This document shows, one piece after another, positions 10,161-20,830 of a stretch of DNA of 64,000 nt; position 1 is the first letter of the stretch; every line of letters starts with the position of its first letter. The DNA lies in the NCBI GenBank assembly GCA_026018925.1, contig JAKSZU010000012.1, positions 32,668,055 through 32,732,054 of the forward strand, in the 5' to 3' direction. The stretch comes from Tupaia tana. Lineage: Eukaryota; Chordata; Mammalia; Scandentia; Tupaiidae. The notes beneath the pieces were generated by a model, which was not told where the DNA came from, did not search any database, and worked only from the letters and a program-made list of their open reading frames with translations. The translations under genes were made by a program, and so were the position numbers.

Positions 10161-10337
10161 TTCAAAAGAATTATTTAATTTTATTTATTCATTTATTCAC
10201 TTTAATTTGACCAGAGCAAGACTCAGACACACACCCACAGAGAAAGTGAGAAAGCAAGCCACCAGGTCTGGGACTTGAATCATGGTTGGCCATGTGGGGA
10301 TGTCCATTGCCTTAACCACCACGCCACCTGCCAGTCC
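10161..10337 (-). repeat. tSINE-B with TSD
   Basis: Direct repeat TGAAGAAGGC at 10146-10155 and 10338-10347. Reverse copy from an AT-rich tail through TTTGACCAGAG to CACCTGCCAGTCCC. Confidence 0.8.
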
Positions 10338-10544
10338 CTGAAGAAGGCATTAAAAAAAAAAATCTTTGGCCTCCATTACTGTTTGGTTGGTTCTAGAAGA
10401 TACTGGTGCCCACCTGACGGCAGAGCCAGCCACGGGTCACATTGGACCCTTCCCTCCCAACTCTAACACCTGCCTGCTGCTGCTGCTCTTGAAACGGCTC
10501 TCAAACCACTCTCTCCTTTCTCAGCCCTACTGACACACACTGGT

Positions 10545-10720
10545 GAGTGTGGGATCTTGTCTGAGACCTGCGGTTGCCACCTGCACTACCCTACCACTTA
10601 ACCTCTTTAAGCCTCGGAGTCTTCACCAGGGAAGAGGGCATGATTGCTCTTCCTGACTGAATGAGGTAATAGATATCTAGATAGAAGATACATAAATATA
10701 AAGTGTTCCTTCCAGGGTGT
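10545..10720 (+). repeat. MIR SINE
   Basis: CACTTAACCTCTTTAAGCCT followed by CGGAGTCTTCACC is the MIR 3' half. Confidence 0.6.
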
Positions 10721-10855
10721 GGTTCATAGTCCCTCACCAAGAAATGATATTTGTATTCATTGTCATTGTCACAACCCCCGTCTTCAACCCATTGAACTGA
10801 GCTCCCGGTTCCCAGTCTCCTTTCTAGTTCTTTGTTCTGCAGTCGTCAAAGTGGC

Positions 10856-10927
10856 CTTTCTTTCTCTCTCTCTCTTTCTTCCTCCTCCCTCCCTCCCTCC
10901 CTCCCTCCCTCCCTCCCTCCCTCCTTG

Positions 10928-10969
<42 letters not shown>

Positions 10970-10982
10970 CTTTCTTTCTTTT
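10856..10982. repeat. Compound microsatellite (CT)n (CCCT)n (CTTT)n
   Basis: Three adjoining pyrimidine repeats, with about ten CCCT and about eleven CTTT units. It abuts the L1M fragment to its right. Confidence 0.97.
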
Positions 10983-11127
10983 CAATATTGGAGATATAAT
11001 TCACAAACCATAAAGACCTCCCTTTTCTGAGCATCACTCGGTGGTTTTTAGTACTTCCACAAAGTCGTGCACCAATTGCCATTCCCCAATTCCAGAACAT
11101 TTTCATCAGCCTCAAAAGAAATTTCAG

Positions 11128-11640
11128 AGCTGGCCCAGTGGTTAAGGCAGCCAGATCCCACATGGCCCCCCCAAGACTGACCATGCAGTTCAAATCCCAG
11201 ACCTGGCAGCTTAAGAAACATCCCATCACGGGACCAGCAGATGATTAACGGTTACGTCATTGGACTCCCATGTAGTAGACCACAATTCGAGTCCTGAACC
11301 TGGTAGTTTAAAACTCATCCCGGACACATGTGTGTACATGCCCAAGATCCTGAGAGGAGAACGAAGGAGAAGGGATTGTAGCGTGGCCATCCCTCCTGGG
11401 GGGGGGGGGGGTGATTTCTTGCTTTCTGTCTCTGTCTTTCCAGTGAGTCCACGTGCCCTATAGCAAAAAAATCTCTTTCTAAAACAAAACAAAACGAACA
11501 TGTGCATGTGTGCCCGACATGCTAAGGGCGGGGGGGGGGGGAAGGTGGAGATTGTAGTATAACCATTCCCTATGGGGAGTGCTTTCTTCTCTCCTTCCTC
11601 TCTCTCTGGTGAACACACACATTCTCTAGGAAACAAAAGA
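11128..11640 (+). repeat. tSINE-C, itself split by a tSINE-A
   Basis: Left part 11128-11229 runs from the head to CTTAAGAAACAT; right part about 11499-11640 resumes at ATGTGCATGTGTGCCC and ends TCTCTAGGAAACAAAAG. Read together they make one tSINE-C body. Confidence 0.75.
11230..11498 (+). repeat. tSINE-A nested in tSINE-C
   Basis: Starts GGGACCAGCAGATGATTAAC, contains a 12-base G-run at 11399-11411 and ends in an AAAAC-type tail. Confidence 0.85.
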
Positions 11641-11775
11641 AACCCCATACCCATTAGCAGTCACTCTCCATGATCTGCTTCCCCTGCTCCTGGCTAATTA
11701 CTAATCACGAACCTACTTTATGTCTCTATGAATTTCTGGTTCTGAACTGTTCATATAAATGGGATCATGTAGGTC

Positions 11776-12083
11776 CACCTCGTGGCCTGGTGGTTAAGGA
11801 GCTGGATCTCATAATACTGGCCATGTGGTTCAAATCCTGGTCTCATCATCTTGAAAAATACACTGGTACTGGGGCCAGCCATAGTATAGTGATTAAGACA
11901 GCCGGATCCCGTATGGTGGACTGCACAGTTCAAGTCCTAGGCCCAGCAGTTTGAGAAGTATTCTGGGCACTTTGTATGCATGCCTCAAATTCCAAGGAAA
12001 TTGGAAGGAAAAGGGATTATAGCATGATTCTCCTCCAGGAAGGGGAAGCCAGGAGGTATGAATTCTCTTTGTTCCTCTTTTTA
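11776..12083 (+). repeat. Two head-to-tail tSINE-C copies
   Basis: First, 3'-truncated, about 11776-11870 (CGTGGCCTGGTGGTTAAGGA); second about 11873-12080 (GGGGCCAGCCATAGTATAGT). Both keep recognisable B boxes (GGTTCAAATCC and AGTTCAAGTCC). Confidence 0.7.
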
Positions 12084-12368
12084 AAGATTATTTTGGCTCT
12101 TCTGTGTCCCTTGCATTTCCCTATGAATTATAGGAGCCACATGTTAGTATCTGTAGAGAAAGGCAGTGAGATGTTGATAGGATACTGGATAGAACCTGTA
12201 GGTCAATTTGGAGAATGTTGCCATCTTAACAGTATCTAGTGTTCTGGATGTCTCTCCCTTCACTTAGATCTTCTTAAATGATGTTTTATAGGACAAGTCT
12301 TACACTTCTTTTGTTAAGGTTATTCTTAGTATCATAGTCTTATGTGTGGGTGTGTGTTTGTGTATGTT

Positions 12369-12611
12369 TCTTTTTAGGGTGGTTTTTGCTATATGGCGCT
12401 CCCCGGAGTCACAGACAGAGAGAGAAAATGAGAGATCACTCACCAGGGGAGATAGCCATGCCACAATCCTTGCTCTTCCCTTCTTCTCTTCGGATTTGGG
12501 CACACACCCACGTACCCAGTGTGAGTTTCAAGCTGCTGGATCTGGGAATCAAACTGTGGTCAGCTATGTGGGAATCCAACACCTTAACCACTACGCCACC
12601 TGCTGGCCCCA
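12369..12611 (-). repeat. tSINE-A in L1
   Basis: T-rich start, GGTTTTTGCTATATGGCGCT, ending CACCTGCTGGCCCC. Confidence 0.85.
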
Positions 12612-12825
12612 GGTATCATATTCTTTGGATGCTATGGTACACCAATTGTTTTCTTAATTTCACATACAGATTGTTCATGTTAATATACAGCAACACAATC
12701 ATTTGTTTCATGTTGATATTGTATCTTGCAACCTGCCAAACTCATTTAATAGCTTGATTTATCCCTTTTTTAGATGACTTCGAGTTTTCTATGTAGAAGA
12801 CCATGTCATGTAAATGGTAAACAGA

Positions 12826-13056
12826 GGGGCCAGCCTATGGCATGGAGGTTAAGGCAGCTGGATCCCACATGGCTGACTTTGCAGTTTGAGTCCTGGACCT
12901 GGTGGCACGCTGGATATGTGTGCATGTATCCCCAAAATCCTGAGAGGAGGATGGAGAAGAGATTGATTGCAGCATGGCCATTTCTCCTGGGGGAGGGGGT
13001 AATTTCTCACTTTCTCTCTCTGTCTCTAGCAAGCACATGCACCCTGTGAATGAATA
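12826..13056 (+). repeat. tSINE-A, diverged, in L1
   Basis: GGGGCCAGCCTATGGCATGG to the tail AATGAATAAAGAG. A younger tSINE-A lies immediately 3' in the opposite orientation. Confidence 0.8.
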
Positions 13057-13074
13057 AAGAGTAAATAGAGTTTT

Positions 13075-13354
13075 TTTTTGTTTTTGTTTTTGTTTTTTGT
13101 TTTTGAGAGGTTTTTGCTATAGGGCGCGTGCGCTCGCCAGACAGACAGAGAGAGACAGAGAGATAGAAAGCGAGAAATCACCCCCCAGGGGGGATGGCCA
13201 CGCCGCAATCCCTTCTCCTCCATTCTCCTCTCGTGATCTTGGGCACGCACGCACACGCGCCCGGCGTGAGTTTAAGCCACCGGGTCCGAGACTCGAACCG
13301 CGGTCGACTACGTGGGAGTCCAGCGACATAGCCATTACGCTAACTGCTGGTCCC
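13075..13354 (-). repeat. tSINE-A, young, with TSD
   Basis: TSD AAGAGTAAATAGAGTTTT at 13057-13074 and 13355-13372. Contains GCTATAGGGCGCGTGCGCTC and the intact reversed B box GACTCGAACCGCGG. Confidence 0.93.
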
Positions 13355-13555
13355 AAGAGTAAATAGAGTTTTATGTCTTACTTTTCATCTGGGCATCTTT
13401 ACTTTCTTTTTTCTTGCTTAATTGCCCTGGCTAGAATGTCCAGTAGCATGTTAAATGGTGAGAGCAGACATTCTTGCCTTGTTTCTGACTTTTAGGGGCA
13501 GGTGGTAAACTTTCAGTCTTGGGTGTGCGTCTGTGTGTATCCGTGTGTCGTGGTT

Positions 13556-13730
13556 TGTTTGTTTTTTATTCAGGGTTTCCCTATGTAGTGATCCTCCTGC
13601 CTGAGCCTCCTAAGTAGCTGCAACGACTGACTTTTATTTTTTGCGTGGGCTGGAATTGAACCACGCTTCTAGTGACCTCAGTGTGCTGAACAACAACGCC
13701 CAGCACACGCTACTGCGGCAGGGCTGGTGT
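13556..13730 (-). repeat. Composite tRNA-7SL SINE (one 7SL unit), in L1
   Basis: Left part is reversed 7SL (GATCCTCCTGCCTGAGCCTC, then CTAAGTAGCTGCAACGACTG); right part is a reversed tRNA-like head with B box GGAATTGAACCACG. Confidence 0.75.
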
Positions 13731-13895
13731 GCAGTTTTTCACTGTTAGATCTGATGTTTGCCGTGGGGTTTTTGTGACTGCTCTTTATTATGTCGAGAAC
13801 GTTTCCTTACATTCCTAGTTTTTTGAACATTTAAATCATGAAACAATGCTAGATTTTGTAATATACTTTTTCTGCATCTACTGAGATAATCACAT

Positions 13896-14073
13896 GTTTT
13901 TTTTTTTTTTTTTCCTGCTTTTCTTTCTTTCTTTTTTTAATTGCCAGAGGGTATGTGCATACACTTGCCAGAGAGACACAGAGAAAAAGCAGGAAAGGGA
14001 GGAAACAACCCTACAATGTTGTGGTCAGGCCGCACTCACCTCTCCCCCATTTCTCCATCTTGTTGGAATTTTA

Positions 14074-14106
<33 letters not shown>

Positions 14107-14199
14107 AGCATGTCTTTCAAGTCAGTAGAGCTTGGATTCAAACTGTTGTCAGTCATGTAGGATCTGGCTCCCTTAACTGTTAGGCTACAGAGCCGGCCT
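13896..14199 (-). repeat. tSINE-C in L1, with internal (CA)n
   Basis: Long T-run tail 13896-13913, body from TTGCCAGAGGGTATGTGC, a (CA)n expansion at about 14073-14103 at the site of the usual ACACACATGTGC, and right end GAGCCGGCC. Confidence 0.8.
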
Positions 14200-14235
14200 G
14201 ATTATGTGTTTTTTATCCGTTATTAAAGTAGTATA

Positions 14236-14507
14236 TTGGACCAGCAGATGGCGTAGTAGTTATGTCTCTGGACTCCAATATGGCTGACTGTGGTTCGAGT
14301 TCCAGACCCAGTGGCTTGAAACTCAGGCCAGGCACCTGTGTGTGTGAGCCCGGGATCCCAGGAGGAGAATGGAGGAGAAGGGATTGTGGCATGGTCATCT
14401 CCCCTGAGGGGTGATTTCTCATTTTTCCTCTCACTGTCTCTTTTCTTTCGTTCTCTCTGCGGAGTGCACACAACCTAAGGCAAAAAGCCTCTTAAAAGAG
14501 AAAAGAC
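14236..14507 (+). repeat. tSINE-A in L1
   Basis: TTGGACCAGCAGATGGCGTA start, B box GGTTCGAGTTCC, tail CCTCTTAAAAGAGAAAAG. Confidence 0.85.
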
Positions 14508-15133
14508 GGTATGTTATTGTACATTCATGGATGTGTGTATATTAAACGAATCTTGTGTTCCTGGGGAAATCACACTTGGTCATAGTTGTTTATAATCCTT
14601 TTTGTATGGTTCTAGATTTGGTTCACTAGTACTTTGGTGACAATTTTTATATCTATATTCATAAGGTATAAAGGATATTGATTGATCTCTGGTTTTCTCA
14701 CTTTTGCTCAGTTTTGGTATCAGAATAATGCTAGAAGGAGTTGAGAAAATGTTTCTTGTCCTTCTATTTTGGGGAAGAATTTGAGAAGGATTGGTGTTTT
14801 CTTCTTTAAACATTTGGTAGACTTCATCTGGGAATCCATCTGGCCCTGGGTTTTTCTTGTGGGAAGTTTTGGATTACTAGTTCAGTCTCTACTTGTTATA
14901 GATCTACTCAGATTTTTTATTTGTTTTGGTATCAGCTTTGGAAATTTGGATGTTTCTAGGAATTTGTGTAGTTCATGTAGGTAACCTGATTGTTGGCCTG
15001 CAGCAGTATTCCTTATAATCATTTTTTATTTCTGCATAGTCAGTAGTAATGTCCTATCAGTCCTGATTTAGTGATTGGAAGCTTGTCTTTTTTCTTTGAT
15101 CAGTCTAGCTAATGAATTGTCAGCTTACTGATC

Positions 15134-15427
15134 TTTTTTTAAAAGAATTATTTATTTTATTTATTATTATTGTTGTTGTTTTATTTTTAAATTTCCTATA
15201 GGGCTCGTGTACTTGCCAAAGACACAGAGAGAGACAGAGAGTGAGAAACCACCCGTTAGGGAGTATGGCCACACTGCTATCCCTTTTTCTCCATTTTCCT
15301 CCCTGATCTTGGGCACACACACACATGCACCCAGTGTGAGTTTCAAGCTACCAAGTCCAGGACTTGAACCCCAATTGGCCATATGGGAGTCCAGCAATGT
15401 AACCACTACACCATCTGCTGACCATCC
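15134..15427 (-). repeat. tSINE-A at the L1 5' break
   Basis: AT-rich tail, TTTCCTATAGGGCTCGTGTA, ending CACCATCTGCTGACCATCCC. Confidence 0.82.
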
Positions 15428-15429
15428 CC

Positions 15430-15590
15430 CCCCCGAAAGTGACTCTTCTAAAACATAAACTAGATCATGTCACTCCCCTGCTTAAACCTTTCCATAGCTG
15501 TCCATGCACTCCAAAAAAATCGTAACTCCTTCACTGGGCAGATCTGGCCCCTGCCACAGTCTTCGATATCATTCTGTGCCATTGGGACCA
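15430..15590 (+). repeat. L2 LINE fragment
   Basis: AGATCATGTCACTCCCCTGC and GGGCAGATCTGGCCCCTGCC are characteristic of the L2 3' region. Confidence 0.7.
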
Positions 15591-15729
15591 GATCAGAACT
15601 GCAGAAACTGTCAGCACTGAAAGAATAATGCTCCTTCTGCTAGGGAAAACTGCGAAGAAAAGTAACAGTGAACTGTGAACAAAGCCGAAGGAGGTCTTTG
15701 GGTTGGTTTGCTTTTTGAAATATCAATTT

Positions 15730-15995
15730 CTTTCAAAGATGTTCTCCTCCTCCTCCCCAGCTTGAGCTCCCTCTCTGCCCACGCCTGCCTGGCCTTCCCT
15801 TCCAGTGCCTTCAACACTCCTGCTTCAAACTGTGCTTTCTGCTCCTTCTGCCCAAACTGCTTCTCTTGCTCTCACGAACCTCCTCTGTCCAGTTAGTTGC
15901 CTTCAGACTCGCCACAGATGCCCGTCCCCAGGAAAGTGTTCTCCTAGTCTCAGTGAATTGGCCACCAGTTAGATGCTCTTGTATCAGATGTGTGT
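15730..15995 (+). repeat. L2 LINE fragment
   Basis: CCTGGCCTTCCCTTCCAGTG, CTCCTTCTGCCCAAACTGCT. Probably a continuation of the L2 at 15430 with about 140 bp of unassigned sequence between. Confidence 0.55.
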
Positions 15996-16059
15996 TACCT
16001 TGGCTGAATCGCAAATTCCCAGCTCCTGCGCTCAGGCTAGCATGTTTGCAGTCAGTGGC

Positions 16060-16200
16060 AGCGAGAAAACTGGAGGAAAGAGTTCTGGCCTTGGGGACAA
16101 GTGGCCCAAGTCCTTGTCTTGGCTTCGCTCCATATTTTGTGTCACCTTGGAAAACTCATGTCCTCTTTCTGGAGATCCCTGTGTAATCCACACATTCACT
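16060..16200 (+). repeat. MIR SINE
   Basis: TGTGTCACCTTGGAAAACTC and the following TCTTTCTGGA match the MIR core and 3' half. Confidence 0.55.
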
Positions 16201-16202
16201 TG

Positions 16203-16420
16203 AGCATGCGTCCATCATTCACTGCCTTTATTCATTCAGTCACTTGCCCGTTGAAGTTTGCAGAGCCTGTCCTCCATGCTATTGGTGCTGGGGGTCAGAG
16301 AGAAGTCAAAAGCAGGGCTCTCTGCAGAGTGGGGGAGACAAATATAAACCACTCCTAACGTGGCTAGGCCTGTGGCAGCTGCTGAGGCAGCTCATAAAAG
16401 GGGGTGATTAGTTCAGATCT
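16203..16420 (-). repeat. L2 LINE (antisense)
   Basis: TTTATTCATTCAGTCACTTG through CCTCCATGCTATTGGTGCTG reads as reversed L2 3' end. Confidence 0.6.
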
Positions 16421-16539
16421 GGGAAGTTCTCTTAGAGAAAGTGACCATGAAAGGTTAAGAAAGGACAAAGAACAAGCTGCTGGAGACCCACCTTTCGGGT
16501 TTGCTGGGTGCCTGTGGACCTAAGGGGAACTCCCTCTTC

Positions 16540-16930
16540 TCTGTCCTACCGTTCTGACCTGGCCCACAAGAGTCTTGCTTTAATGATCTGGTCTCTTCAA
16601 AGCCACCTCTCCAGGGCCTCTTGGGCAATCCTTCTAAGTCACTTCTTATTGTGCAAGATCAGACTCAAGTTCTTCCATCTGCTCGTTGGGTTCTTTGCAA
16701 CTGGCACTGTCCTGTTCTCCCAGCCTTGCCTACTGTCCCATGCAGCCTTTGTGTCAGCCACATTGGACGAGGCTGATGTCAAGGCCTCTGCCTCTGGGCC
16801 TGGGTGCATGATGTTCCCTCTGCCTCGAACACTTTCTTCCCTAGGAAGCCTTCCTGGGCAGCACGCCACACCTCTTGGGTGCTTCAAGTGTGTCTTATAC
16901 GTCAACTCCATTATTGCACTCCCAGTGGAT
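16540..16930 (+). repeat. L2 LINE
   Basis: GATGTTCCCTCTGCCTCGAA and TTCCCTAGGAAGCCTTCCTG are L2 landmarks. Open frames across this stretch are accidental. Confidence 0.65.
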
Positions 16931-16961
16931 ATTGAAATAATTGGTGAACTTTCAGTCAGGC

Positions 16962-17207
16962 TTTTTCTTCTTTTTCTTTTTCTTTTTACCAGAGGATGAG
17001 TGAGCTCACCAGAGAAAGACAAAGAGAGGAAGCACCCCCCAATGGGGTACGGTCATATTGCAAACCCTTCTCCTCCACTTCTCTGCCATGTTGGAATTTG
17101 CGGCACACATGCACATGCGCCTGGCATATTTTTCAAGCCACTGGGCTGGGATTGCAGCCACATAGTTGGTCATGCTCCTTTTGAATACCAGGCCACAGGC
17201 TGGCCGT
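16962..17207 (-). repeat. tSINE-C
   Basis: (CTTTTT)n tail, ACCAGAGGATGAGTGAGCTC, right end CAGGCCACAGGCTGGCC. Confidence 0.8.
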
Positions 17208-17209
17208 CA

Positions 17210-18060
17210 GTCAAGGATTCTACCTGCATCATTTCTTCACACAAAGTGCCCATGCTAGCCACCTGGAAAAGGTCTGATGAGTGTTTGACTAAACAAGTGA
17301 AGGGGTGGAAAATGGAAGGCTCTGTTCAAAGGAGGGGGGACAGATTTAATTTAATTTAAATTAGGACACTTGACAAACCGAACTGCTTTATTTTGTTTTG
17401 ATTTTTTTTCAAGTCATCAGGCCCATCACGTAGGAGAAGGAAAAGGGAACGAAATGGACTAGGGGAGGTTTGGCTTTTAGGCCCTGTGAACTGAATGTCT
17501 GATGTCAATACCTAACAGGGTACTAGTTAGCTTTCAGAACACCAGCCAGCCCTGAACCAAACAGGTCTAAACACCTGTTGTTCATCTATCAAACTCCTAA
17601 TCATCCTTTAAGACTTTTGCGAAGCCTACTTTGACATTGCCCACCTGGCTCTGAAGAGTCTGTCTCTGTTATACTTGGCCTTGAACCTGCTTCTGCCATT
17701 GCATGTATTTTGCATTTGGCCACCTTCTACCTATGCTCTCCAAACTTAGATACACATTTCCCTGGGGGATAGACAGCACTATATAGATATCCTGATCATT
17801 TAATTGTAAGTGATTTTGAATATCTTGATATTGAAACAACTAGCCACATTATGGAATCCAAATAACACAAGTGTTTTTAGAATGAAATAAGACATGTGAA
17901 AATGATAGGTAGCATTTATTGAACACTTACTATAACATACTGTAAAACACTTAGCAGGCTCTTTGAACTCTCCCACTGTCCCTACGGGTGGGAATTTCAG
18001 TTCTCTTAGTCTTCATGGCACGTGGATAGAACAGTCTGAGAAGGATTGCTTACTTGAGAT
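17210..18060. other. Intergenic; L2 remnant (17.58-17.78 kb) and MIR (17.92-18.0 kb)
   Basis: TCATCCTTTAAGACTTTTGC through ACCTTCTACC suggests an eroded L2; GGTAGCATTTATTGAACACT is a MIR core. 17210-17570 shows nothing else. Confidence 0.5.
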
Positions 18061-18460
18061 CTGCATCCCCAGCACCCAGTCATCTGCCTGTATAGAGCTG
18101 ATCCTCAGGGAAGGTTTGTGAAAAGAACAAATCCTGCTCTCTGTTGGAATGTCCTCTCTTCCCTCTCTCCCTACCTGGTGATTGCTTATCTATTCTTAAA
18201 TAACCAGTGTAAATGTCACCCCCAGCATGAGGTCTGACTTTTCACTATTTCCTCTGCTTCTACTGCCCCTGGGCTTCCTTCAGTACCAGCACTGAGCAAC
18301 TGGATTACCACTCTTTCTTTGCTTCTTGGACCCCCATGAAAGGCATCCTCTACAGACGAGTCAGAGTCTGATTTCTCAGCACCAAGAAAAGGGCTTGACA
18401 CAAAGAAGTCTGCAGGGAGTAGTCGTTGAATGAAGGATTCAGAACTAAACCCTGCAAAAT
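18061..18460 (+). repeat. L2 LINE fragments
   Basis: CCAGCACCCAGTCATCTGCC then CTCAGGGAAGG fits an L2 3' end; 18140-18440 carries further diverged L2-like sequence ending AGTAGTCGTTGAATGAAGG. Confidence 0.5.
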
Positions 18461-18514
18461 TAGAAAGAGATTCTGCATTCTCTCTCCATGCCCAGTTCTC
18501 ATGGAATGCCCTGG

Positions 18515-19125
18515 ATGATGGCCTTCTGAAGGATGTGTCCCCGGAATCTGTGAATATAATCTTGATAGGAAAAAGGACATTTGTTGATGTAATTAAATTG
18601 AGAATATCAAAATGTAATTGGGGCAGGGCCTAAATCTCAATGGCAAATTAATTTAATTTAATTTATCAGAGGACATTAGCATTGCCCAGAGACAGAGGGA
18701 GAAAGCACCCTCCCCTCATGGGGTGTGGTCATGCTGCAATCCCTTTTCCTTCATCTCTGGATCCTGGGACCTAGGACACACATGTACATGTACCTGGCAT
18801 GTTTTTCAAGCCCCTGGGTCTAGGACTCAAACCCTTGACCACTAGGCCATGGGGCCAGCCCAATACAAATGCCTTTGGAAGAGAAAGAAAAGGCTCAAGA
18901 AGAAGAGGAGAAAGCCGTGTGAAGACAGAGGCAGAGACTGGAATTATGTAACCTCCGGCCAAGGAACTCCTGGAACCATTAGAGGCTAGAAAAGGCAACA
19001 AAGGATTCTCTCCTAGAAACTTCTGAGAGAGTAAGCCCTCCTGATAGCTGATCCCAGGCTACTAGTCTCTAGCTCTGCAAGAGAATAAATGTGTTTTCCA
19101 TGAAATTCCACAGCTCTTGGCAGCA
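18515..19125 (+). repeat. MLT1-type MaLR LTR fossil (ERVL-MaLR), split by a SINE
   Basis: 18515-18644 and 18862-19125 follow the MLT1 LTR order: GGACATTTGTTGATGTAATT, then AGGCAGAGACTGGAATTATG, AACTCCTGGAACCATTAGAG, and a final AAGAGAATAAATGTGTTTTC. A solo LTR, mammalian-wide age class (very roughly 100 My), degraded, no internal region seen. Confidence 0.75.
18645..18861 (-). repeat. tSINE-C inside the MLT1 LTR
   Basis: TTATCAGAGGACATTAGCAT at the left, GGCCATGGGGCCAGCC at the right end. Confidence 0.8.
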
Positions 19126-19404
19126 CATGCCTTGTACCAAATGAGATTTGGGATTTCTCAATTACTCCTTTTCAACAAACACCTGACCACACACCCTAGG
19201 CTCCAGCCACAGCAACCACTGGATGTTTCAGATTAGGAGCAGGCGTGGGATCTGTGTGATCCAGCTCTGAGATCAGATCCAAGGTATTTTGTAGGCATCT
19301 GAACACCCTAGAAAGATAGCAATCTTTTATTACATTTTTTAAATGATTTTTTTCTTTTGAATGAAATGCCATCACTTTTGAAATGTTTTGCTCAGTATCA
19401 GAAT
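19126..19404. other. Intergenic, nothing recognised
   Basis: No gene or repeat pattern that I can name. Confidence 0.5.
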
Positions 19405-19672
19405 GTTTTTAATTGCCAGAAGATGTATGGATTTCTAAGAGAGAGCGGGGGGAAGGAGGGAGAGAGAGACACACACACACCCTCCCCACTCGGGATGTGG
19501 TTACACTGCGATCCTCTTTCCTCCATTTCTCCTTCGTGTCAGGATTTTGAGAACACATGCACGCAAGCCCTGCATGTTTTTCAAGCTGGTGGGGGCCAGA
19601 TTTTGAACTGGTGAGCCATATGAGATCTGGCTCCCAATGCACAGCACTTAACCACTATGGTAGGGGGCTTCC
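19405..19672 (-). repeat. tSINE-C
   Basis: TTTTAATTGCCAGAAGATGT start, right end GTAGGGGGCTTCCCCC; purine-rich part expanded to GAGAGAGACACACACACAC. Confidence 0.75.
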
Positions 19673-19743
19673 CCCTTTATATTACATTTTTAAAAATGCA
19701 ATTATTATATGCCTGGTCTTGTATGGGCACTTTATTTATTTTT

Positions 19744-20002
19744 TAAAGAGATTTTTTCCTTAGGGTGTGTGTGTTCACTGGAGAGAAAGAGAGAGACAGA
19801 GACAGTGAGAGGGAAAGTTAGAAATCACCCCCCAGGGAGGCAGCCATGCCACAATCCCTTCCTCTCCAATCTCCTCCCAGGATTTTGGGCACACATGCAC
19901 ATGTGCCTGGTGTGATTTTTCAAGCCACTGAATCTGAGACTCAAACTGCTAGGGCCATGAGGGAGTTTAGCGCCATAACTGTTACACCATCTGCTGTCCC
20001 CC
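19744..20002 (-). repeat. tSINE-A with TSD
   Basis: TSD GGGCACTTTATTT at about 19728-19740 and 20004-20016. Ends CACCATCTGCTGTCCCC. Confidence 0.85.
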
Positions 20003-20029
20003 TGGGCACTTTATTTTTTAAAAAAACTT

Positions 20030-20205
20030 TTAAAAATGTTTTATTTATATATTTCTCCCATGAGTGAGAGAGAAAGATAGCACTCTGCCCTTGCCCACCC
20101 CCCAACAGGTACCAGCGCCATGTTCCAACCCCAGCTATCGGCCAGTCACAGGTCATGGGCAAGTGCTCAGCAGTACTGGGAGAGTCTGCTGAGGGGCAGG
20201 GCAGG
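20030..20205 (-). repeat. tSINE-D, 5'-incomplete
   Basis: TCTCCCATGAGTGAGAGAGA tail region in reverse, then CGCCATGTTCCAACCCCAGC and TCACAGGTCATGGGCAAGTG. Confidence 0.55.
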
Positions 20206-20249
20206 GGAGTCTCCTGGGGACTCCCCTCTAGGGAAGGTCCCCTTCCCTA

Positions 20250-20400
20250 GAGCAGTTGAGTTTTATCACTGTTTTACAGTCTGACTCTGCAGGAACACTC
20301 TACATATGTCAATTTACTCAAGGAGAAAACTAAGGCTGAGGATACTGAACTGACTTGCCAGAAGATGGCACAGCCAAGATTCCCAAATTGACTGATTCCT
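20250..20400 (+). repeat. MIR SINE
   Basis: AAGGAGAAAACTAAGGCTGA followed by ACTTGCCAGA. Confidence 0.55.
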
Positions 20401-20639
20401 GTTGTATCTTACTCCAGAGCACTGTGTTCTTTCTGCTACATCAGTTGAGTTGGGGAAGAAATCCACAATCTAGGGTGTGTGTGTGTGGGGGGGGGGAGGA
20501 GAATCAATATCCTGTAGAATGACTCAGTGCTATTTATTATAAGAGCAATTACTATAGCAAATGCTATCATGATAAGCAAAGAAATTTTCATGGAAGAAGA
20601 GACATTTGAGATGGCCTTCAAAAAATATTTAGAAAAACC

Positions 20640-20830
20640 GTGTCCCAATTTTTCCCTCTGTTAGGCAGTGGGATTCCAGAGATGAATCAGATAAGATCCC
20701 TTTGCTTGAGGAATTCACAGTATGTATGTGTATGTGTGGGGTGGGGCAAGGACGTAGGGTGGCTGATTGTGTGTGACACATCTATTAAAAGACAAAGCAA
20801 TAGAAAAATCCGGATTGTGGTAGAGGAAGG
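20640..20830 (-). repeat. L2 LINE (antisense)
   Basis: GTTAGGCAGTGGGATTCCAG and AAGATCCCTTTGCTTGAGGA are reversed L2. Confidence 0.55.

Larger units (their letters stand above)
10985..11775 (-). repeat. Ancient L1 3'-UTR fragment, split by nested SINEs
   Basis: 10985-11118 (GGAGATATAATTCACAAACC) and 11641-11775 (AACCCCATACCCATTAGCAG) are consecutive parts of the common mammalian L1M 3' region in reverse. The SINEs at 11128-11640 sit between them. Confidence 0.8.
12085..15130 (-). repeat. L1 LINE, ORF2 to 3' part, antisense, interrupted by six SINEs
   Basis: Collinear pieces match the complement of L1 ORF2: 12085-12345, 12612-12825, 13373-13550, 13737-13895, 14200-14235 and 14508-15130. Landmarks are TTTTTCTGCATCTACTGAGA (13867 area), GTATCAGAATAATGCTAGAA and GGGAATCCATCTGGCCCTGG (reverse-transcriptase region, 14.7-14.9 kb). 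It is 5'-truncated near 15130. Reading-frame damage is heavy; this is a dead, old copy. Confidence 0.85.

Noticed and set aside
10856-10982. Regulatory polypyrimidine tract or CRISPR-like array
   Set aside because: A plain compound microsatellite; there are no spacers and the units are 2-4 bp.
15866-16186. Possible gene from several 70-160 codon frames at 15.7-17.0 kb
   Set aside because: The frames follow L2 and MIR sequence, which explains their pyrimidine-rich, Leu/Ser/Pro composition.
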